From contig NC_087062.1 in assembly GCF_963678635.1 (NCBI RefSeq), positions 18,895,789-18,959,788 on the forward strand: 64,000 bases of DNA, written 5' to 3'. Below, piece after piece: positions 10,919 through 22,700 of the stretch; position 1 is the stretch's first letter, and each line of letters begins with the position of its first letter. Origin of the DNA: Symsagittifera roscoffensis. Taxonomy: Eukaryota > Xenacoelomorpha > Acoela > Convolutidae. The notes under the pieces were generated by a model. That model was not told where the DNA came from and searched no databases. It saw only the letters and a program-made list of their open reading frames with translations. A program made the position numbers and the translations under genes.

Positions 10919-11948
10919 ACGAAGCGTCTTATCGTGACGATCGCGCACGATAATACAACTAATTGAAGACAATAGACCGAACGGAGGCTTCAATGGGGAA
11001 GAGGGTAAGAGCAGTACCCTCCCGTGCCACGAATTGGGAGTAACAACGACGTTATTACAGAAAAAAAAACTGAATTGGAGGCTCGGCCCCCAGAGACCAT
11101 CATATGGTCAAGGACTGTGGTAAACTAACTTTTTAGCTACTCTGATGTCCTGAACATTTGAATCAATACCGGTATAATTTGTTATTTTAGAATATGAGTA
11201 GCTAGGAAGAGGAAAGGGTCAATCCATTTCCAATGAATTTAATATAGAACCGTCATCAAAAACAAAGAAAAATAGGATATTCGAGCTTTGTTTTTAAAAG
11301 CGACCACGTAGTTTGGGGATCCGAGACCCAGCTATGTGGTTGTCTTCGCATGTAAACAGAAGCTGATTAAAAGTCAGTTGGCTGATGGCCTGAAAATAGT
11401 ACTTTTTTACTTAGCCCGAAACAGACCAGAAAATCAACTGGCTAGGTCAAGACGGTGAAAACCGAGTAGAATTTAGGTAGGTGACGCCGGCCAGTCGTCT
11501 ATAGAAACTTTTTCTACGCTCCGTCACTGTAGTATTTGGGCGAATGTTACCCACATAACTGGGTCTCGGATCCCCAGACTACGTGAACACTACTAAAAAC
11601 GCGGCGCGGAAAACATTATTCGTTATAGTTTTAATGACAGTTATATAATAACTACGTTGGCGTTGGATTGACCTTTCCTCTTTCTAGCTACACATGCTCT
11701 GAAAAACAATATAAGATTAGAGTCAATTCAACTACTCAGAGCATCACAGCAGCTACTGTAGTCTACTAATTCTTTGGGCACCGGGCCTCCAATTCCACTC
11801 TCCCTCTGAGATAACACTTTTATCTCCTTAATCTCGTGGCGCGGGATGTTACTGTTCCGCTCCGGATATCCCACTGAAGCCTCTTTTTTTCTTTTCGTCT
11901 CCAGTTACGCGTCTTATCGTGCGTGATCGTCACGATAAGGGACTTCGT
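10919..11948. mobile_element. ~1.03 kb element with 35-bp terminal inverted repeats
   Basis: Bases 10919-10953 and 11914-11948 are inverted copies over about 35 bp. Both share ACGAAG, a short variable spot, then TTATCGTGACGATC and CGCACGATAA. Each arm is itself partly palindromic (TTATCGTG against CACGATAA). The interior has no open frame, so this is a non-autonomous element. No target duplication was convincing, so the exact outer ends are uncertain. Confidence 0.55.
11290..11600. repeat. Fold-back repeat nested in the 1 kb element
   Basis: Bases 11290-11340 and 11551-11600 are inverted copies of about 50 bp. Both contain TGGGTCTCGGATCCCCA and a TACGTG…TAAAAAC flank in opposite orientation. 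The ~210-bp loop has no gene. It is probably an older MITE-like insertion. Confidence 0.6.
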
Positions 11949-13574
11949 GTTTTTTCTTTCGTTTTTCTCGACTTTTTCTCGTTTTGCTAATCCGATTATG
12001 TGTTATTTTGCATTTCTCGGTAAAAGACCGCTGAGAATCGAAATTTTGAAAATCAAAAATTCCAGAATATTCTGACCATCCTTTTCACTGATAATCGATC
12101 GCTATGGCCTTTATCGTCATTTTTTTAGTGCCGCGGCGGATTCGACTGAGTCAATCCGGGGGAATGGCACAATTATTTGCTAACTAATTTTTCTTGTGTC
12201 GAGTTGCGTGTTCTTATTGAAGAAACGTAACCCGTATCGAGTCTAATTGTAAGGACATCAACACTTGTCATCTTCCTTTATCATAATCACTTCTATATCT
12301 AGAAAATTCTAAGGATTTTGACTGGAATACGTGATGAAGGGACTCCTGACTGTAACCTCGGTTAATATGATACTTTTGACCTTCTGATTGTCATTAAAAA
12401 ATAAGAGAAAAAATTCAACAACAGTTTTCTCATTGTTTTCTTTTTTGGGGTACCCCCTCCCCACTTACCTCACTTTTAGTCCGACCATTCTTCCTTACAC
12501 TTCCTTCACCTCCTCCCATTTACCCCATTTTTACAAACATTTATATAATCCCCTTCCCCTGCCGAAAATGGAACAATTAAGGGCTCCCAAGCTTATGGTG
12601 TAATTTAATCCCTCTATGAATTTTGGAGAGGGGTTGGGCTTAGGGGAGTGTAGTTTAGGGAGAGTGGGGAGGTATGGGATCGGTTGGATAAGTGCGATGT
12701 GGTCTCAAAAATAATTATAATCGATTATAATGACAATGTTGTTGACCACGAAAATTGATTATTATTCATGGAACAAATAAAATTAGAAAAAATTATCATG
12801 CGTTTAATACTTAGTCGGACTGTTGTTGTTAATTAATTCAAGGAGAGTAAAGTTATTAGCCAATGGAATTTCTTAAAGATGTTCGGAATTTTGTTAGCTA
12901 ACAAGCTGAAAAATTTGAGGAATTTTTTGTCCAATCAAATTGAGTCTCAATTTAGTGACGAATTTGCTTATTTAATTTAGTCAAAACTAGAGGTATTTAG
13001 TTTTTGGGCTATCGGTGTTACGCACTTTCTCAAGGGACCTGTCAATTTTCTAGGGACTACTAACGCAGTAGTACCGATTTTGGAAAGTGCGAGATTCTAG
13101 AATGCACTGTTCTATTATTGAACATTTGATGGAAACTGACAAAAATGTGGTATTTAAGGGCTGCGCACAATCGAAATATGTTAATGTTTTCTTTAGCGTA
13201 TGCTGTGACCATGGTCAATTAGTGCATAGCTGAAAAATCAAATTGTATGTAGTATCCGCCAAACTTTTCAATGAACATCGGGAAACTCGAGTACTTTCTT
13301 CGCACTGCGTTCTAAAAACTATGCTCTAGTAGCTTTATTCGATTCAAAACAAAGCTATTAATATTGAGGATAAGCAGACAAAAGTCAAAATGAGCATGTA
13401 TAAACTGTTTGCCACAAGAAAATTATTTTTCAGTTCAAAAAATGATTATTCTTGGAGCCCCTGTCCCTATACTGATTGTTGCCTGCACCATTATTTTGGA
13501 AGCTTCCATCAATTTTATTACTTTAGCGAGGTTGAAATTAATACGCTTTCAATTTCGAAAAGGTAGCAAATTTG
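11949..13574. other. Upstream region of the NHE gene, no gene seen
   Basis: This stretch holds pyrimidine-rich DNA (12440-12560) followed by purine-rich DNA (12620-12680), and a perfect 18-bp palindrome ATTATAATCGATTATAAT at 12714-12731. An ATG at 13442 opens a short hydrophobic frame (MIILGAPVPILIVAC) that resembles an NHE leader, but no GT-AG pair joins it in frame to the exon at 13575. No promoter motif can be named with confidence. Confidence 0.4.
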
Positions 13575-13776
13575 ATGCAGTCTCATAATTTGAAAGATGA
13601 CAGTGGGTATCACAATCACAGCACAGTTAGATATATTAATCTACATTTTGATGATGTCAAAGTTCCATTTCTGGTCACGCTGTTTCTTCTGGTTGCTGGA
13701 GGGATGAAAACTATCTTCCATCTGTCGAGAAAATTAATCAAAGTAGTGCCAGAAAGCTGTTTCCTAGTAATATTAG
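13575..13776 (+). CDS. NHE: NHE exon 1 (first transmembrane region)
   Basis: Reads [18 protein letters not shown] followed by [20 protein letters not shown], the conserved entry into the exchanger domain (V-P-E-S-C-L-L in most NHEs). The donor is ATTAG|GTGAGA at 13777, leaving one base of a split Gly codon. The stretch before DDVKVP is short and polar, so an upstream leader exon is likely. Confidence 0.85.
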
Positions 13777-16700
13777 GTGAGAGTACTTTTTTAAATTATG
13801 TTTTTTAGCTGCATAAGCTATTTTGAGCTATTTTATTTGATTTCAAGCAAATTTTTGTAGTTGACAAGCAACAGCTATATATTGCATCGAGAAAATTTGC
13901 GAATACATCGAGACACGAATACATCGAGACACAAAAATAAAGTCGCAAATCGCTGATTTTAATTTAAGAAGGCGATTGCTGGGGTATTGTAATGAGAAGA
14001 AACTCAAATTTATAGACTTTTTTCAACAAGCTCATGTTAACTTCTAATCATCTTATGGACAGAAACCACAAAACAGCAGCCGAAGTCACTCTATCACGCG
14101 CTTAGAGAATTGGGATCAACCGTACAATTCCCTCCTCCGGGTTTGCAGAAATTGACTTCGAGGGCTTAGTAATATGATCTATTTAGTAAAAAAAAACAAT
14201 CGATACCAACTTATGATTAATATTTTAGGCTATTAACTGAATAAAATAGCTTTTCGGTATAAAAAAAATTCTCCAGCAGTATACTCAACGCGTTTATTTG
14301 AAACGACTAAATAATGAGGAAAAAATTTTTAAATTACCATCAAACTTTCAGTTATACTTTCTACAGTAAGTTGTACTAGTTACGTCAAATCTTCAAATTT
14401 GTTTTGCTATAGTATTTTATCACAAATGCTACTGTTCTAAGACGTAACTAGTTTATTTGTGCTTGCTTTTTGTGACAGCGAAGAGCAAGTGATTTACGGT
14501 GCTTTGAATAGAAGAAACAAAACAAATTGTTTTCCATGGGTTGCCAATTTTTTTTCCCATTGATTTTTTTCGGTGTTTCTCCGTTGCACTTTTTCAAACC
14601 AATTTCATGCCTCTCTTGCGCACTACATTAAAATTGAAATTAATTTTGAAAGTTTTCTCTATATCTGTGACGTTAGCCTGTACTGTCACTATCATTTTAT
14701 TTTGTTTTCTGATTTTCACAATAATCACTCAATCGTTTAGAATAAAACTTCTTCAATCAGGTGACGTACATTCAAATTTTTGTCCAGTGATTAGTTTTAA
14801 TCTCATCTCAAAAAAACTACAAAAATGATATTAAAGTTTTGAATCTAAATTGCAGAAGCATAACGAGGAAACGTTCAAACCTAAAATCTCTTGTGAAAAC
14901 GATTAGTGAAAGGACAATTTTCGGTTTTTCGGACTCGCGGATAAATGACTCAAACGAGCAAAAAATTATGATCTCTAGATAGTTAAAAATTTAATTCATT
15001 TAGATATGACAGATTGGTCGAAGCCTGCAAGAAAACAAAAGGTGGCGTTATGCTTTTTAGGCCCAAAAAATTTAACCCAAAATATGACAGTTAATGGATT
15101 GATTTCAAAACTGCATCTAATAAAAATGAAAAAACTAGCCTTTTGATTATATGCTACAGTATAAGCAAAGAAACAAAACTGAATTTATTAAAGAACTTGC
15201 TCTGTCGATTGACTATGCACAATCGTTTCATTTGGAGATTGTAACCTAAATTATCTTAGCATCGACGTTAGAGATTGACTTGATAAAACTTTCACACCAT
15301 TAAATTACCAATCTTAACTTGACAGATCAGACAAAAAATCAATTGTAATAACTTCCTAAAAACAAATCACTAAGCAATTGTTTTCATAACTGAACTTTAA
15401 GAAGTATGTGGAAACAAAACTCTCTTAAAGCGCAAAATATATGATAGAAATTTACTCAGAAGCGTTAATGAAATCAAATCTGTCAAAATTAACTGAGAAG
15501 GCTTCTAACAGCAAAGTTATCCAGAAGCATTTTTAAATTGTTTAGTCGAAATGTAGTTGAAAGGAAAAAAGTATGCTCCACAAAAGACAGTTTTTATTCG
15601 CAATGACGAACCAAAAGAAAATTTCATATCGTAGTTAATCAGTTAAAAAAACCGAAGATAAAAAATGGAAATTTATTAACGGCATACGAAACTCCAAAAA
15701 ATCTTCAAAACTCAATTTTGATTCTTAAAAACTTCTTCGGAGAAACGATAAGAACTAGCTTCAAAATAGCAAATCTCTATAACTGTTATTTTTCAACCTT
15801 AAATTGTTTATGTGAAAACGACCCCAAAAGCTGTCTTATTGGCAAACCACATAAAAACAAACCTAAAACTTCATTCTCATTCAGATTTAATGCTACCGTT
15901 GAGTGTAAAAAAGAACATCTCAAACCTGATGCAAAAAAAAACCACAGGGGCTATTTGACATTCAATCATGGGCTCTAAAAAAATAGTTGCAATGGAATCC
16001 ACAAACATTCTATTTTTCTTTTCAATTAATACCTTAAAAACTATCGTTTTCCAGAAAAGCTAAAAAAGCAATTGTCACGCAAATGTACAAAAAGATGACC
16101 CTGAAGTACCTGAAAACTACAGGCATATCTCAATTAGTGGAGCACTATTAAAAACATTTAAAAAGTTTTTATATGAACAAATGAATGAAAATTGTTCATT
16201 TCAAATTCTTGTAAACAACACTCATTTTGGCTTTAGAACATCAGGCTTAACAATTGATATGTTATTTTGCGCGGAATCATTTAGCAAATTGATTGATACC
16301 AACAGTTTTGTTGTTTGCTGACCAATAGATCTCTGGAAGGCATTTGATTCTATTGACCGTAACCATTTAAAAGAAGAACTCTAACAACTGATTTTCCGAA
16401 CCTGCTATAGACTTGATGAATTCTTTCATAAGCGACCGATGTCAGAAAACAATAATAAATAATGAATCTCCCCACATCGAGGTGTCCCACAAGGCACTAA
16501 ATTAGGACCTTTCATTTGCAACCGGTACTTCAATGATCTTAACAAGCAACTGACTAACTCATGCAAAGTAGTTCAAAAATGCAGTTGACACAATTCTCTT
16601 TTTTGACGATAGAACATTAAAACTGCACTAAGAGAACTTTAAAAAAATTGCAGTATTTAATTAAAATACTTTCGGAGACACGTACTCGAACATATTGCTA

Positions 16701-19700
16701 GAAAAAATACACAAATGCCCTGTACAGAAATATTATTAAATAGAATTTCAATGTTAAATATCTCATTGTAAAATCAGACTTTTTTGAAATTTCAAGTTGA
16801 AAAGAAAGTGATCTTAAGAAAAATGGCATGTGGGATTCAATTACTACTGTCGATCAAAAAGACCTTTCCCATCAAAAAAAGACTACAACTCATGAACGCA
16901 CTCGTTAGCAGTCACCTACATTATCCTGCCATTCTATTTCTAAAATTTTGTCAATTTCATCAGAAAAACAACAACTCGGCTTGGCAATTAAAATTTGTTT
17001 TGATCGTGAAAAATTCGATTCATGATTGACTTCAAGATATGTCTCAATGTATTGCCAGGAGCTACGTTTCTTGACTGGAAAGTAATTTGCAATTTATGGA
17101 GCTTGAAACACCTCTTATTACCAGCTTACGAAAAAAATTAATATGAAAACAATCACATGAATATGAACACAAGAAATAAAAATTTATATTTTGTCGAAAC
17201 ATTTAATGGGCAGTACATAGAAAATTCTTTTTTCAAAAAGTCGTTAACAATTTGGAACAGGTTACTTGATGACAAAATTTGTTTCAAGAATATCCCTACT
17301 TATAGAAAAGCAAAAACATGTAAGAATGATTACTTACTTTTATTTAAAGAAGTTCCTACGTCGGCAACCTATGGAAAAGTTTCAATATTTTTAGTGAAAG
17401 TTCCGTAAGATTGTGTTACTATCAATTAAATTGCTAAAGATTTCTTTTCTAACATTTTTGCTGTATTTGGCAATAATTATAAATCAAAATTTGACCTACA
17501 CTTTTCATTGGCCAGTTAGAAGTATTTTCAAATGTACAAATCTTGAAATGTACAAACTTTGAAAATGAAAAAAAAAACACTTCATTTGCCTGTTGAAAGT
17601 ATTTTCAAATGTACGTGTTTTTATTAATATTTTCAAAGTTATTGCTTTCTTGAGGAGGACGATGTGCGGTGAGACTGTACGGCTGATCCGAGTATTTTTT
17701 CCATCAGCAATTTCTATTTAAATTTGACTTACACATGTACATTTGAAAATACTTTCAACTGGCAAATAATGTGTTTTTTTTTTAAATTATGATTTTCAAA
17801 GTTGTTAGGAGGACATTGTACGGTTGATCCGAGTATTGTTTCCATCGGTAATTTCTATTTAAATTTGACTTACACATGTACATTTGAAAATACTTTCAAC
17901 TGGCAAATAATGTGTTTTTTTTCTAAATTATTATTTTCAAAGTTGTTAGGAGGACATTGTACGGTTGATCCGGGTATTGTTTCCATCGGTAATTTCTATT
18001 TAAATTTGACTTACACATGTACATTTGAAAATACTTTCAACTGGCAAATAATGTGTTTTTTTTTTAAATTATTATTTTCCAAGTTGTTAGGAGGACATTG
18101 TACGGTTGATCCGAGTATTGTTTCCATCGGTAATTTCTATTTAAATTTGACTTACACATGTACATTTGAAAATACTTTCAACTGGCAAATAATGTGTTTT
18201 CTTTTAAATTATTATTTTCAAAGTTGTTAGGAGGACATTGACGGTTGATCCGAGTATTGTTTCCATCGGTAATTTCTATTTGAATTGCAGCAGCGTTAAA
18301 TTGAGTCTTCTACCATGCAGAGTTTCAGCTTGAAGCATGTTTTAACTATACGTGTGTTGTTGAATGGGTCGAAAGTACTCTTCCGAACCTAATGTTGAGA
18401 AAACTGCAATTGCAGTCTGTTCACATACTCGTTTTGTTTTAAACAAATATTTGTGGCTTATATTCTGCAAGTGGCAAGATTATTTCATAAATCATGATTG
18501 ACTACTTTGAGCATTCATTTTGCTACTGATTTTGATTTATCATTGTCAATGAACTTAGGGAAGACTCTTATCTAGATCGTGATGATTTTTTTTCAGCCTA
18601 ACTTCTGATTTCTTTAAGTTCAGAGGTTTCTGTAAGTTGAATTCCTTTGTTAAAAGGTAGTTTAACTCCACTATCAAAAGTGTAAATGTCACGAAAAGCG
18701 TGATCAACTTCTTTTTTTTTTTGAAAATCGATTTATTTTTTCAGGTTTCAATCTATCATAATTCATTCTTGATATTCAAAGAGCTTTGAGGCTATAGATT
18801 TTTTCTTTGAAATTCGAAAAGAAGTTTTTTCAAAAAACAAGTCTATTTTGTTTCTGTTGTCTTACGTTCATTGACTTTTTCCTATGTTGGCTATGTATCA
18901 ATCTGAAAATGAAGAAAAACCTGAATAGACGTTTCCTCTTCAGTGTCAATAGTCGGTACAAAAGTCCGGCGAAACGTTATTCAAAAACTTGAAAAACGAA
19001 AAAAAATCAACCAGTTTTCCTCGATACAGATAACTTGGAATCGAAATGCCGGGCGTAAGGGCTTCGAATTGATGCAAAATTTAACGTTTGTGATTTTTTT
19101 CCAAGTACCCTAAGTCAGGCGAAAAACCCACCCGACGTCAGAGTTCTTGAATAAGTAGTTTTTTTGAGTTTTAATTTTTGGTTTCGTTTCAGTGTAGTGG
19201 TGTATCATGAAAAATCGCATAGCTTTTCTTAATTATTTCTAAATTAAATTGGTTTTGTTTTTTTTATCAATTCATAACATTTTCAAGGCCACTTCTTTCT
19301 TGGCCTGGAGATAATGCGGTTGCCTTTGCACCCTAAGGTCTGGGTTTTGAGTCCCGGTCGGAACTTGTTTTTTTTTCCAGTGTCTGAAATTGATTTTTTT
19401 TCCGGCAAAATTGAATAGTGGGAATATAGTTTGTCGGCCCATGTCTTGTCGGCTTAGTTGCCACACCGCGAAGTGTCGTTCATGAACTCCAGTAATCTAT
19501 TGAATTTATATGCTACCCTTGACTGGTGTATTTTCCATTTTTTTGTTATTTTTTTCTCTTAAAAATTTTTCAGGCATAAAAGTTTTCGGCTACAGGTTAC
19601 TCGATTTAGTGAAATTGATTTGCATCGGTTAAATGATAAAAAATGATTATCCTTGTTTTGAATGGTTGGTAGAACAAAAGTTTAAATTGCTCAAATTTTT

Positions 19701-22700
19701 TTTTTGGATGACAACAGTGTCCTTGGCATCTTTTGTTTTCGATCAATTGTCATCCCAACGGGTTGTTGGCGTTTTAAAGGCTCGGAAAATAACAAAAGCG
19801 TGTTTAATGTTTGTGGTTGTCTCTTTCTAGCATGTGTTTTTTTATATTGAGTTTTTCGTATTTTGATTTTTTATGACAATTTTCTTTGGCAGCTTTTGTT
19901 TTCGATCAATTGGTATCCCAATGGGTTGTTGGCTTTTAAAGGCTCTGAAAATGCTAAAAGCGTGTTTAATGTTTGTGGTTGTCTTTCTCGCATGTGTTTT
20001 TTAATATTGAATTTTTCGTGTTTTGATTTTTGATGACAACAATTTTCTTTATCATTTTTGTTTCCAGATTGACTGGCGTCGAACCAAGTGTTTTTGGCTA
20101 AGGAAACGCACGAAAAATACTAAAAAATTGTTTAAAGCTAGTGGTTGTGTTTATCATCTGTTTTTTTTTAAAAACAATAGTGAACGCAGTGAAGTTTCCT
20201 ATATAAGTCTTGGTGATTTTTTTTTCAGGAAAAACTCTTTAAAATGCCCTAATATTTACAGATCTGCGTTCATTCACGTTGATTCATTTATGACTGCTCT
20301 TAGGTATACTATATGCTCTTTTTGAGTTCAATTGAAATACATCTGCTGAAATTGATCTAAATAGCACGCTCCAAATACGAACGTGGAAATGGCGCGAAAA
20401 AACATGAACGATATCTGGTTTCGAAAGTGGAATTTAATTTTTAGATTTCGAGCGAAATAAAAACTTAACCTGTTATCAAAACGTGTTAAAAATTTTTTAT
20501 GACAATTTTCTTTGGCATCTTTTGTTTTCGATCAATTGGTATCCCAATGGGTTGTTGGCTTTTAAAGGCTCGGAAAATGCTAAAAGCGTGTTTAATGTTT
20601 GTGGTTGTCTTTCTCGCATGTGTTTTTTAATATTGAATTTTTCGTGTTTTGATTTTTGATGACAACAATTTTCTTTATCATTTTTGTTTCCAGATTGACT
20701 GGCGTCGAACCAAGTGTTTTTGGCTAAGGAAACGCACGAAAAAGACTAAAAAATTGTTTAAAGCTAGTGGTTGTGTTTATCATCTGTTTTTTTTAAAACA
20801 ATAGTGAACGCAGTGAAGTTTCCTATATAAGTCTTGGTGATTTTTTTTCAGGAAAAAGTCTTTAAAATGCCCTAATATTTACAGATCTGCGTTCATTCAT
20901 GTTGATTCATTTATGACTGCTCTTAGGTATACTATATGCTCTTTTTGAGTTCAATTGAAATACATCTGCTGAAATTGATCTAAATAGCACGCTCCAAATA
21001 CGAACGTGGAAATGGCGCGAAAAAACATGAACGATATCTGGTTTCGAAAGTGGAATTTAATTTTTAGATTTCGAGCGAAATAAAAACTTAACCTGTTATC
21101 AAAACGTGTTAAAAATTTTAACTGTTATCAAAAAACTGCCGTTCATAAATCGTTCTAGAAATTAAAAGAGCTTAAAGGGCATCTAGTTTTTTGTTTGAAA
21201 CTCGAAAGTTTCAACAAACTCAGTGTTTTTTATGTTTGCTTGCGTTCATTACTCTTTTATGTTTTGATTTAACTTCTCAATGACATTTTCATCTGTTTTT
21301 TTTTGAAAATACTTGAAATTAGTTTAATGCTACTGCTTGTGTTTCTTATCTGTTTTTCTGAGATTGATTGTTTCATATTTCCAAAAAAAAAATTAGTTTT
21401 TTTTCAAGTTTTCTCATGACAACTGTTGTTAGCTCAGTAATCGCTCGGAAAATACTGAAAGCGTTTTTGAAGCTAGTGGTTGTATTTCTCGTCTGTTTTT
21501 TTTTAGCCATTGAGTTTTTTTTTCCAAAAATGTTTGGTTTTTTCAATTTTTTTGTTACTTAGTTATATCTCACTGTCTATTTATTTTCTTGCATCATTGT
21601 ATTGCAAGCAATGCAAAGCTCCGCTTGGCCTCTGTGTATTAATCTATTATTTTTTTTATACGTTATGCGATAGTTGTATATCCATACTATCGTATAACTT
21701 ATAGGTGTATAAGTTGAGGTCAAGGTACCGTTCAGTTACAGTAATCGGGGAATGCTTTTTGAAAAGAAAAACCAAAACACACCCGAATACTAAAATTTTC
21801 AGTGGTCAGAACAAAAAGAAAGCTCAATTAGGAAGACACTTGGTAGGCTTGAGTCGCCAATAATAACTACCAACCCTGAATTACTCAGTGAAAAAGCTTT
21901 TTGTCGTGAACGTTTTTTTGGAATATAGATTTTTTTCTAGTTAACAACTAATTTAACGATCACTTGAATAGCTTGCTTTGTTAATGAAGGTAATTTTCAT
22001 AAAAATGTGAGTCTAGTAGTGTGGTGGTAAGGAGCGGGTATATGTCGCGAAAGATCAAGGTTTCGAATTCAAGACCATACCAGTGTTTCTAATTCGATGA
22101 ACGTAGTTCAGAATCTTTTATAGGTCGCGATGATTTGTTTTTTTTTTCAAGAAAATTTCTTTAAGTTCTAAATTCAGTTCTTTCCTTCGGTAAAAGCAGG
22201 CAAATCCGACTATCGAATGTAAAAGTCACGAAAAATGTGATCGACTTGTAATTTTGAAAATGGAATTTAAGTATCAGATTTCCCAGCGGAATAAAAACTT
22301 CAACCAATGATCCAGTTTTCTCAAATTGGGTTAGCTTTATCGGAAAGTGCTTAGTATAAATTGTTGTTTTAGAAGGGCAAAGAGGTTTAATGCCATTTAT
22401 TTTTTCTTCAAAATTCGAAGGTTGAGATTTTTTCCAAAACACGAGTCTGTTTTTTGGGTTCATTTCTCTTTTCCAACTGTCAGTTGGCTATGTTCACTAT
22501 AGCTGCAAGTGCTGTTCGTTACGTATTTAGGGAACTTGAAACTTTCTAACAAAATCATTTTTTTTCGGCTCAACTGGTGTCTGCTGTAAAATTGTCGGCT
22601 TTGTTTCGCTTCGTCATTTTTGTTCCGTTGTTAATTAAAAATTCAATTGTTTTGCTTGGCATGTTTGCCTAGAGTGACATTTTATCGAGACATACGAAAA

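Noticed and set aside
12388-12603. 71-codon open frame
   Set aside because: Low-complexity Pro/Ser/Thr/Leu frame produced by a pyrimidine-rich tract; no motif and no splice context.
12714-12731. 18-bp palindrome as an operator or origin
   Set aside because: Perfect but AT-rich and isolated; nothing links it to a regulator.
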